Part shown: in pieces, positions 36,101-42,057 of the stretch
Position numbering within the stretch: the stretch's first letter is position 1
Layout: each line of letters starts with the position of its first letter
Assembly: GCA_949282555.1 (NCBI GenBank)
Contig: CASDPK010000021.1
Location: 1-64,000 of the forward strand
Length of the DNA stretch: 64,000 bases
Reading direction: 5' to 3'
From: an uncultured Lentisphaeraceae bacterium
GTDB lineage: Bacteria; Verrucomicrobiota; Kiritimatiellia; RFP12; DVOR01
Notes under the pieces: model-generated
What the model was told of the DNA's origin: nothing
What the model saw: only the letters and a program-made list of their open reading frames with translations
Databases searched by the model: none
Program-made: the position numbers and the translations under genes

Positions 36101-36248
36101 CATGGGCAATCTTCCCCGACAGGGCTCCATTGCGTGCGCACCACGCCTCTGCCACACGAACGGCCTCTTGCGGCGTCACTTCACGCGCAAACGAAAATTG
36201 CCCCACAATGGCTCCGGCAATCAACGCCACGACGACTCTCAAATTCAT
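33177..36248 (-). CDS. Secreted C10 (streptopain-like) cysteine peptidase with thioredoxin-like domain
   Basis: A 1023-residue secreted protein. Signal peptide (residues 1-21, MNLRVVVALIAGAIVGQFSFA) is followed by a SpeB-type inhibitory pro-region (VTPQEAVRVAEAWCA). The C10 peptidase core has catalytic Cys212 in YPAGCVAVAGAAVLHYF and His351 in GNGGHAVLAVGYG, then MGWGGMDDAWYALP. A thioredoxin-like segment (about 508-600) contains KALFVLSGADWCGPTSS, with only one Cys at the redox site. Ig-like beta domains follow, then an SDGDGFLNWEEYVAGTDPTD calcium-binding motif and a short C-terminal strand module. The ATG at 36248 is preferred to the long upstream frame because it opens the signal peptide. 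Confidence 0.86.
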   Translation of the reverse strand: MNLRVVVALIAGAIVGQFSFAREVTPQEAVRVAEAWCARNGALSGKIAHAGEPVAVASASGATLYWKVPMEEAGLLVVAGDTRLPPVIAAVPEAEGADIPAGHPLVDLLQADLSSRLAAVAPSSTARKAVSADVEEAAAEAEARWDDLLGERVLQTFALEASGHPARVYSFPYDWCQRRTTHWNQNNWNSFVSLPSGELYDRYTPNHYPAGCVAVAGAAVLHYFRVAQGPTGVTRACKVDGVTRNLTTLGGAYDWSLLPRKWLKGIELSEAAKELMGRVVYDVGVCVNMAYTANGSGAVTTMLADVLRNDFGLKSARAVHNVTPEHYEKLIYAQTRCEAPVVLSLSGNGGHAVLAVGYGEDDAGAPYTRIFMGWGGMDDAWYALPAVGGYTTINSVVTMVGPTADVVPVYGCATWGDGWGESCVPGRLGSVSFRTGVFGEYGRRASAEWLLGDRQVSVGGLSANIPIGTKAKEQTPIAAATLCPQLPGPIDFALSGEAPFRIHTDAAEARAEALRTGKALFVLSGADWCGPTSSVKGQLRDMGTDFTERYVLYYCNIDTDTSGMAGGSPQYGAFDPRAFAPKKGWFGNAALAQDRGSYTNKVANVVAVGHAKLPRVTISEVRIVGPEAILSPTVYSAVALFSDGVEADVGESLVWGLVSGTVADISEEGLLTPRATGDITVQVAGILWNQSVRANQSVSVVSEDDVRSLAIVAPNVVDLEDDPETCLTCTATLADGRTIDILPTWSVVSTSVSSNNGVTSVEVEVDALGRLVPKTSRFYAATLRITAEACGKTATKTLTLYPVMRLWPAKWTLSPMVAYPGTVLRVSNVAFYAEVHGRPWQTVTDLSKAEVAISAVDNTAWRYGYLYPLARDVTPGALALRFFARRTGSGSYTYLSGSDKTVTVKPLGVTLGSDKGSMPLGWISSYFPTENTEAKQRLKAEEDSDGDGFLNWEEYVAGTDPTDATSALRITSIIPKEGDVADITWEKIPGRAYTLLGKTSLSDPEWLPATAESRFFRVAVEME

Positions 36249-36594
36249 TTTGCGACCCTCACATTTGGAGCACTCGGTCAACGCCTCCGCCATGCTCCGA
36301 TTTGGCGCTATTGTACCATACTTCCCCTTCTGCCATCGCAAATCAATTGCACGACGACTCAACGCAGCCGATCCAAAGAGACGACTCACTCATCCACAGT
36401 CAAAAGCCACCTTAACAAACGACCCTTTGCCGCGACATCGGCACGTTGCCAAGCGATCGCCCCTTTATGTCCGCGGGAACGATCCTAAGGCGAATGGGCC
36501 TCCATCGAAAGGCTCCGTATCCCGAGGGGAGAGACTCCGTATCCCGAGGCGGGATGCGCTGCACGCCAAATCGGCAGACCGTAGGGGACAAAAA
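36249..36594. other. Intergenic region upstream of the C10 peptidase gene
   Basis: About 345 bp. On the minus strand TACAAT near 36311-36316 is a plausible -10 for the peptidase gene. The right part (36508-36565) holds a copy of the dispersed palindromic repeat. I see no gene or RNA otherwise. Confidence 0.5.
36508..36565. repeat. Dispersed intergenic palindromic repeat, copy B
   Basis: Two head-to-tail units, each with CTCCGTATCCCGAGG. The second continues CGGGATGCGCTGCACG, so that ATCCCG and CGGGAT can form a hairpin with AGG in the loop. It aligns over about 53 bp with 58759-58813 at roughly 75% identity and in part with 10675-10707. Confidence 0.65.
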
Positions 36595-36619
36595 CGGCAT
36601 CCCCGAAGTGGGGATGCCG
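36590..36619 (-). terminator. Intrinsic terminator of the Fe-ADH gene
   Basis: On the minus strand a perfect 10-bp stem (36610-36619 with 36595-36604) with a 5-nt loop is followed by TTTTTG, 30 bp past the stop of the alcohol dehydrogenase gene. Confidence 0.9.
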
Positions 36620-36649
36620 AAGGCGTGGCCGTGAAGGCGAGCGCGTCCC

Positions 36650-37828
36650 TTACCAGTTGATGGCGGCAGGGGTGCCGTTGTAGGCGGCCTTGAGGATGCG
36701 CTTGAGGTCGGCGGCCGAGGTCTTGCGGGGGTTGGCGCCGGTGCAGGGGTCGAGCTTCGCGTTCTTGGCGATGAAGTCGAGGTGCTGATCGAAGACTTCC
36801 TGGGAGACGCCGGCGGCTTCGAGGGTCGGCGGGATGTCGAGGGAGTCGTTGATGGCGCAGATCTTGTCGATGAGCACGTTGACGAGCTGGCGATCCGTGG
36901 CGCCGGGAAGGCCGAGGGCGCGGGCGATGTCGGCATAGCGCGCTTCGCAGGCCTTGCGGTTGAACTGGATGACGTAGGGCTGGAGGATGGCGTTGCAGAG
37001 GCCGTGGGGGAGGTGGAACTGCGCGCCGATCTTGTGGGCGATGGAGTGCGTGATGCCGAGGAGGGCGTTGGAGAAGGCCATGCCGGCGAGGCACTGGGCG
37101 ATGTGCATCCGCCCGCGGGCGGCCATGTCGCCGTTGTAGGAGGCGATGAGGTCGTCATCGATCATCTGGATGGCCTTGATGGCGAGCGGGTCGGAGAAGT
37201 CGCTGTGCAGGGCGGCGACGTAGGCCTCAATGGCGTGGGTGAGGGCGTCGAGGCCGGTGTGGGCGGTGAGTTTGGGGGGCATGGTCTCGGCGAGGTCGGA
37301 ATCCACCACCGCGATGTCGGGGGTGATCTCGAAGTCGGCGAGCGGATACTTCACCTTGGTGGAATAGTCGGTGATCACGGAGAAGGCGGTGACCTCGGTG
37401 GCGGTGCCGGAGGTGGAGGGAATGGCCACGAAGATGGCCTTCTGGCGGAGCACCGGCAGGGTGAAGGGCTCCTTGATGTCGTCGAAGGTCTTTTCGGGGT
37501 ATTCGTAGAAGACCCACATGGCCTTGGCGGCGTCGATGGGGGAGCCGCCGCCGATGGCGACGATGACGTCGGGCCCAAATTCGCGCATGGCCTTGGCGCC
37601 CTTCATCACGGTTTCGACGGAGGGATCGGGCTCCACGCCCTCAAAGTGCTTGACCTTGAGTCCGGCGTCCTTGAGGATCTTGTCAAGGCGATCCAGCGCT
37701 CCGCTCTTCTTCATGGAGGAGCCGCCGGTGACGACCATCGCGCGCTTGTGGGTTTTGCCGAGGACGGCGAGTTCCTTCATCGCGCCGGGGCCGAAGTAAA
37801 GATCACGGGGAAGGGTGAAACGTGCCAT
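36650..37828 (-). CDS. Iron-containing alcohol dehydrogenase
   Basis: A 392-residue group III (iron-dependent) alcohol dehydrogenase, usually reducing aldehydes (ethanol, butanol, lactaldehyde or 1,3-propanediol routes) with NAD(P)H. The nucleotide-binding motif GGGSPIDAAKA is near residue 96 and PSTSGTATEVTAFSVI follows. Iron ligands are in HTGLDALTHAIEAYVA (Asp and His), GITHSIAHKIGA and LPHGLCNAILQP, all present. The start has AAAGGAA upstream and a TACACT -10-like box about 50 nt before. In this genome it would regenerate NAD during fermentation alongside Pta; the exact substrate is not predictable. Confidence 0.93.
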   Translation of the reverse strand: MARFTLPRDLYFGPGAMKELAVLGKTHKRAMVVTGGSSMKKSGALDRLDKILKDAGLKVKHFEGVEPDPSVETVMKGAKAMREFGPDVIVAIGGGSPIDAAKAMWVFYEYPEKTFDDIKEPFTLPVLRQKAIFVAIPSTSGTATEVTAFSVITDYSTKVKYPLADFEITPDIAVVDSDLAETMPPKLTAHTGLDALTHAIEAYVAALHSDFSDPLAIKAIQMIDDDLIASYNGDMAARGRMHIAQCLAGMAFSNALLGITHSIAHKIGAQFHLPHGLCNAILQPYVIQFNRKACEARYADIARALGLPGATDRQLVNVLIDKICAINDSLDIPPTLEAAGVSQEVFDQHLDFIAKNAKLDPCTGANPRKTSAADLKRILKAAYNGTPAAINW

Positions 37829-38005
37829 TGCTGTGTTCCTTTCGCTGTCGCGTGGGGAAGCCCCAACGCTCGGGACACAGTGTAGCGCAAACGCCCGCGG
37901 GGCGCAATCGCACGACGGCTTTGAATGGCGATTTCATCGTGGCGATCCCCTACCCTTTGGCGTCTTCCCGCCAAATGCCTACGCAAAGTTTCTCCCCAAA
38001 CACGC

Positions 38006-38062
38006 CCTAACATCATGCCACTTCAATCCTCAACCGCGAAATGTTTTTTGGCATGGTCCGCC
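38006..38062. repeat. Shared junction sequence of RHS cassettes, copy 1
   Basis: About 57 bp, roughly 75% identical to 43876-43932 (common core ATCATGC, CAAT, CGAAATGTTTTT). Here it encodes the last residues (KKHFAVED) of the third putative immunity protein and its 3' flank; the other copy lies just after the first immunity gene. It may be the remnant of a shared recombination boundary. Confidence 0.65.
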
Positions 38063-38817
38063 TTTTCAGAAATTATCACCCGATTCAAAGCGATAAGAAG
38101 TTTTATCGCTTCCTTGGCTTCAATCGAGAAATGATTTTTTAAATATTGGAGCATAATTCCATCCAATACTGGCAAGGAACATACTTTTTCCCATGTCTCC
38201 TTAGCGGTGGAATTGGGAAGACTTGAGGTGTCGACTTCGTTCAACCTCCGAAGCACCAACGCGTTAGATTTAAAAAACGGATTGTTGTCTGAATCCAATA
38301 TATATTCATTTCCAAGAACACTTCTGGCTTCTTCACAAGCGATGCCCTCTCTTATCTTTGGTAGGCAAACTGTCACTTTAAGAGCCGGGATGAATGTGTT
38401 AGACGAATTATTGACTCGTTTACTATCTGGATCTCCCAAAAAAAATTCCTCTTGGCAATCTCGTTCATTTAAGAAGGTTGTCACATAACTAATATTCACA
38501 GGATAAGTGCCATTTGCAAATACCAAAACGACTGGACTCAAGGAAATACCATCGCCCCTTATGCCCTGTGGGATATTGTCGACAAAACCTTCATTTGTTG
38601 GCCGTAATAACGTCAATCGATGAGGGACACCGGATTCCCACCAAACCTTTTTCGTCCTCCTCGTAAAAACGAAAACCGAAATATCCTTTGGAGGTATTTT
38701 TTGCCCAGAAGTTGTGTAACAGTCCAGTCGAATTGGACGATATGTAACATTCATACACCCCACGCACAATAAACACAAAATCAACATGGCATGACTTATA
38801 CTTCTCATTGTTCTCAT
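38023..38817 (-). CDS. Putative immunity lipoprotein for the lipase-like RHS tip
   Basis: A 264-residue AT-richer protein of unknown family with a lipobox (LILCLLCVGCMN, Cys near residue 21), so it is probably lipid-anchored and exported. If the adjacent IS is removed, the toxin frame ends AAATGA with this ATG inside, the same ATGA overlap as in the first RHS-immunity pair; this supports both the start at 38817 and the role as immunity protein. A second ATG three codons in (38808) has better AGGA spacing. The IS now separates it from any upstream promoter. The function is inferred from position only. Confidence 0.65.
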   Translation of the reverse strand: MRTMRSISHAMLILCLLCVGCMNVTYRPIRLDCYTTSGQKIPPKDISVFVFTRRTKKVWWESGVPHRLTLLRPTNEGFVDNIPQGIRGDGISLSPVVLVFANGTYPVNISYVTTFLNERDCQEEFFLGDPDSKRVNNSSNTFIPALKVTVCLPKIREGIACEEARSVLGNEYILDSDNNPFFKSNALVLRRLNEVDTSSLPNSTAKETWEKVCSLPVLDGIMLQYLKNHFSIEAKEAIKLLIALNRVIISEKADHAKKHFAVED

Positions 38818-39916
38818 TTCCTGTTCTTGATTTGTAGAATGTCAATAGATTTGCGCAGAGCGTTTGGGAAGAGTTGTAAAATACGCATGGGTTAGGAGAC
38901 CTTTTTTGGGGAGTGTGGGTAGTGGACGATGTGGAGAAGTTGGTGGATTTGGGGCAGTAGAGGCGCAGGAGGCGATTGTGGCGTTCAATGGAGCCTTTCT
39001 CCCAAGCACTGTAGGGATGGCAGTAGTAGATGGGGACTTGGAGGAGAGTTTCAAGTATGTCTTCATGGAGAAACTCTGAACCATTATCGGTGAGCATCGT
39101 CTTAAGTTCATGGCCGTTGGCGCGAAGGTCGCGACGAAAACGATGAAGCGCGGAGGTCACGGAGGCTTGAGAAATGGTTGGAAGGGCGTACATATAGAAG
39201 CGGCGGGGTGCTGTCGGATTGCCATAGTGGGGGTCGACAAGGGTGAGGATGCCACCGCGGCCACCGGAAGAATGGACGGTGTCCATCTGGAAATGTCCGG
39301 GTTCGGTGTGATGGCGCGCGGCAGGAGGGAGGTCGTCGATCATGTGCTTGGGGGCGTGGTTGCGAGGGACATCGGTGGAGGCGGGCTTGTGTTGGTTTTT
39401 CTTGTAACGCTTGTGGTTGAGAGGTTTGCCGTGTGCATCCCGAAGTTCGCCTTTGTCCATCAGGCGATAGACGGTGCTGCGACTGGGGAGATACGCGTTG
39501 GGCGAAGCCTCATGAAGCACCTTCAATGCGTAGGTGACGCTTTTCGTTTTTTCATATACCTTTGCAAAGTCTCGAACAAAGAAGTTTGAGACCTTGCCGC
39601 GGGGTCCTTTGTTGGCGTTGCGTCTTCGGGTCTCTTCCATGGCAAACCCCGGGTTTAGGTCGAAGTACTCCCACCGTTTTTGGTCGGGAAGATACCACGT
39701 CAACCGATCGGCGGTGGTTCCTTTTTTGAGGATGTATCTCACGGTTGAGGGTTTCTCTCCGATTGCTCGTGCGAACGCCCTGACAGAGGGCCTGGCAACG
39801 GATTTCCGATACGTGTTCCAACACCTGATGCACGCCTCCACGTCGGCTTTTCCGTTTTTGCGAATGTACGATTCTTGCGTTCGTTGCCTGCCAGAAGAAG
39901 TGATAGACTGTTGCAC
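38591..39916 (-). CDS. IS30-family transposase with disrupted C-terminus
   Basis: A DDE transposase of the IS30 family: helix-turn-helix-like N-terminus (RPSVRAFARAIGEKPSTVRYIL), then the catalytic triad in FQMDTVHSSGG, LTDNGSEF and SIERHNRLLR. The GTG start at 39916 is chosen because AAAGGAA lies nine bases upstream; the frame continues further up through non-coding IS sequence. After PKSTNFST the frame probably shifts at CCCCAAAAAAGG. A +1 reading gives PKKGLLTHAYF and ends at 38842, just inside the IS end, which looks like the native tail (compare PRKGLGY-type motifs). The uninterrupted frame instead runs through the IS end into the immunity gene. Confidence 0.8.
   Translation of the reverse strand: MQQSITSSGRQRTQESYIRKNGKADVEACIRCWNTYRKSVARPSVRAFARAIGEKPSTVRYILKKGTTADRLTWYLPDQKRWEYFDLNPGFAMEETRRRNANKGPRGKVSNFFVRDFAKVYEKTKSVTYALKVLHEASPNAYLPSRSTVYRLMDKGELRDAHGKPLNHKRYKKNQHKPASTDVPRNHAPKHMIDDLPPAARHHTEPGHFQMDTVHSSGGRGGILTLVDPHYGNPTAPRRFYMYALPTISQASVTSALHRFRRDLRANGHELKTMLTDNGSEFLHEDILETLLQVPIYYCHPYSAWEKGSIERHNRLLRLYCPKSTNFSTSSTTHTPQKRSPNPCVFYNSSQTLCANLLTFYKSRTGNENNEKYKSCHVDFVFIVRGVYECYISSNSTGLLHNFWAKNTSKGYFGFRFYEEDEKGLVGIRCPSSIDVITANK
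38820..38834. repeat. 15-bp direct repeat flanking the IS, left copy
   Basis: CCTGTTCTTGATTTG, identical to 40069-40083. It is interpreted as a target-site duplication. Most IS30 members duplicate 2-4 bp, but long duplications are known for some mycoplasma members. Confidence 0.85.
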
Positions 39917-40068
39917 GTCGTCGGTTCCTTTTTTGTGTGCGGCACATAGTGTGCCAAGAAAGGCCGACGACGTTTTTGTTTTTGGGCCGCGCCGCCCCCT
40001 AGGGGGCGCCCCCTCCGGGGGGCAGGAGGACGGGCTACGCCCCTCCCAATTACATTGTGGACGATTCA
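38835..40068 (-). mobile_element. IS30-like insertion sequence (1234 bp)
   Basis: Bounded by the 15-bp direct repeats. The ends show weak inverted similarity (minus-strand left end TGAATCGTCCACAATG against TAGAATGTCAATAG from the other side). Between the right end and the transposase start lies a GC-rich palindromic stretch (39993-40008, CGCCCCCTAGGGGGCG). The element sits exactly between a toxin gene and its putative immunity gene and converts the last toxin codon into a stop. Confidence 0.8.
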
Positions 40069-41373
40069 CCTGTTCTTGATTTGCGCATCAAGATGATTCC
40101 AAATATTCGTTATCATACCTTCCGCATTTTCATGCCGCGCGGACGTTGATAGATTGATGGTCGCACCTGATTCTTTCCCCCATTTACCACCCATCGAGGC
40201 GACCCAATCAGAAGCATTTTTCTCGAATGAGATCCATCCTAATGTTCCGCCAACAATTGTGGTTAATCCTGGAACTCCTGATGCAATGTCACCCACCCCT
40301 TTAGGAACATAAATATTAATCCACACATCCGTATCTTTAAGCGATGGGGCGGACGAAAGCGCCCCAACTGGATCAAGTGTGATTAACAGATCCAAACCGC
40401 GATTCTCATTTTCGTTTATAAAACCAAGCACTTCAGCTGCCGTTGCCCCCCCGAGACTATGTCCTATTATGACAAGTCGAGTACAATTACATTTTTTTAG
40501 ATATGAATTTATTTCCTCTGCAATCTGTTGACTGTTCTCTTTGCAGAATCGCCAATAGTAATAGGCAATCTTTGCGTCTGGGTAACGTTTGGCTATTACG
40601 TCATACACATCTTTCCCTACTCGTTCATGATTTTCATCTCCAAACCCTCCGATAAGAATTACCAAAGCTGGAGGGCAGTCATCTTTGGATTTGGGCGGAG
40701 ATCCGAGAGGCATTTCCTCTCTTAGCCCAAGAATATCGATGCACGAAACCGAATTGTTCGAACAAAACAAATACGTCTCAGGGAACAGACAATCCCGTCC
40801 GCTCCAACGTCCAAATATTGGCAAATAATGCCTAAAGTTATAGTAAAAAAGTCCAAGTTTCTCATCAAGCATTTCAGAGGAAAAGCGATAGGGATTGTCA
40901 GACCCCGAGGAGGCGGTAGGGGAGCCGCAAGGGGTGTAATCGTAATGGACAACGCTTCCTTGAAGATCCACGAGGTCGGAGACGTTTTTGTTACCGTCGT
41001 GGAAATAGTAGGAAAGGGTTCCGGAAACTGGCTGGAAGACGAGTGGGCGGGTAGCGATGGGTTCGGTGGGATCCCACACGTAGGAGTGGAAGAGGGCGTT
41101 GTCGGTGCCACGAAGTTGCTGGATGCAGAGGTAGTTGTCGTAGACAAAACGTTGGAGGGTTTCTTCGCCATCCTTCACTGTGCGCATTTCGACACGGCGG
41201 CCCATGCGGTCGAAGGCCATGGTGATCACGGTGTCGCCGGATTCCCAACGGATGGGGCGGTTTTCGGCATTGTAGGAGACTGACCAAATGCCGGTTTCGG
41301 TCTTGATGAGGGTTTGATTTCCTATCTCACTCATGCTCATGGGCACATGTATTCTGATATCGCCGTAGAGCAT
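40066..41373 (-). CDS. RHS cassette 3: partial RHS core with lipase-like toxin tip
   Basis: A 435-residue orphan RHS tip. Residues 10-200 repeat the end of the main RHS protein (NAENRPIRWESGDTVI, DNYLCIQQLRGTDNALFHSY, YFHDGNKNVSDLVD, NPYRFSSEM). The unique tip begins near residue 218, after IDILGL. It looks like an alpha/beta-hydrolase (lipase class 3-like): GHSLGG with nucleophile Ser306, then LITLDPVG (Asp343) and SARHENA (His414) as a likely triad. A phospholipase toxin is therefore plausible. The IS created the present stop; before insertion the protein ended QIKNRK. It has no promoter or export signal of its own. Confidence 0.8.
   Translation of the reverse strand: MLYGDIRIHVPMSMSEIGNQTLIKTETGIWSVSYNAENRPIRWESGDTVITMAFDRMGRRVEMRTVKDGEETLQRFVYDNYLCIQQLRGTDNALFHSYVWDPTEPIATRPLVFQPVSGTLSYYFHDGNKNVSDLVDLQGSVVHYDYTPCGSPTASSGSDNPYRFSSEMLDEKLGLFYYNFRHYLPIFGRWSGRDCLFPETYLFCSNNSVSCIDILGLREEMPLGSPPKSKDDCPPALVILIGGFGDENHERVGKDVYDVIAKRYPDAKIAYYYWRFCKENSQQIAEEINSYLKKCNCTRLVIIGHSLGGATAAEVLGFINENENRGLDLLITLDPVGALSSAPSLKDTDVWINIYVPKGVGDIASGVPGLTTIVGGTLGWISFEKNASDWVASMGGKWGKESGATINLSTSARHENAEGMITNIWNHLDAQIKNR
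40069..40083. repeat. 15-bp direct repeat flanking the IS, right copy
   Basis: Second copy of the 15-bp repeat; it encodes the QIKNR end of the lipase-tip protein. Confidence 0.85.
41323..41355. repeat. 33-bp in-frame insert, copy in RHS cassette 3
   Basis: A diverged copy of the unit, encoding IHVPMSMSEIG on the minus strand, close to the start of this cassette. Confidence 0.65.
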
Positions 41374-41378
41374 CAGCG

Positions 41379-42023
41379 TCAGAAATCATCGGGGTTAATC
41401 TCTTCTATATCAATCCATTTATCTAGATCAATCCAGTTGGTTAAATACAATTCGATATCCTCTTTCTTATCGCAAATAGCGCGCAAAAGAGAGAATAGTT
41501 CGAGGCCATTGGCATCCTCCTTAATTTGGAGAAAAACCTGTTCTACGTGATATTCTTCGAGCACTATCGCTATTTCTTCCGCCGACATTTTTCTTTTCCA
41601 TACCGCGGTCTGTTGGCATGTTCCGATCTCTCTTAAGATGAGTCCATCCTTCATAACATCGACAAGAATCATCATACGCCATGAAGCCCATCCTCCATAT
41701 CTCGGACAAATATCAAAGCGGAGTTTTTTATCCCCAACGCAGAGATAATTGCATGTATTCGCATCAGAAAGCTCCCACAACGCGCACAATAGGTTCGAAA
41801 TATCTTCTTTATAGTCAGTAAGCTTTACGGTATATTGATAATCGATGTAACCCTCATTCGGTGGAGGGGCGGACGCTTCCTTAATGCGTTTTAGCTGTTC
41901 TTCGACTTGTTGTCTTGGTTGTGACAGCGAGAGACGAACAGTTCGTGTACAGCAACTCGTAATAAAGAAGGCAACAAACCCCATCACAGCATAACGCAAA
42001 AGTTTCCTCAATATAACTTCCAT
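41379..42023 (-). CDS. Putative immunity lipoprotein for RHS cassette 2
   Basis: A 214-residue protein of unknown family, lying between toxin cassette 2 and cassette 3 on the same strand. The N-terminus MEVILRKLLRYAVMGFVAFFITSCC is a lipoprotein signal with a lipobox-like FITSCC. The ATG at 42023 has AAAGGAG eight bases upstream, better than the TTG at 42056. The mature part has a charged, coiled-coil-like start (QQVEEQLKRIKEAS) and a C-terminus rich in Asp/Trp. Its base composition is AT-rich like the toxin tips. The immunity role is inferred from its place directly after the toxin. Confidence 0.65.
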   Translation of the reverse strand: MEVILRKLLRYAVMGFVAFFITSCCTRTVRLSLSQPRQQVEEQLKRIKEASAPPPNEGYIDYQYTVKLTDYKEDISNLLCALWELSDANTCNYLCVGDKKLRFDICPRYGGWASWRMMILVDVMKDGLILREIGTCQQTAVWKRKMSAEEIAIVLEEYHVEQVFLQIKEDANGLELFSLLRAICDKKEDIELYLTNWIDLDKWIDIEEINPDDF

Positions 42024-42057
42024 AAATGGACTCCTTTGGGATTCGAAGTGGGTCAAA

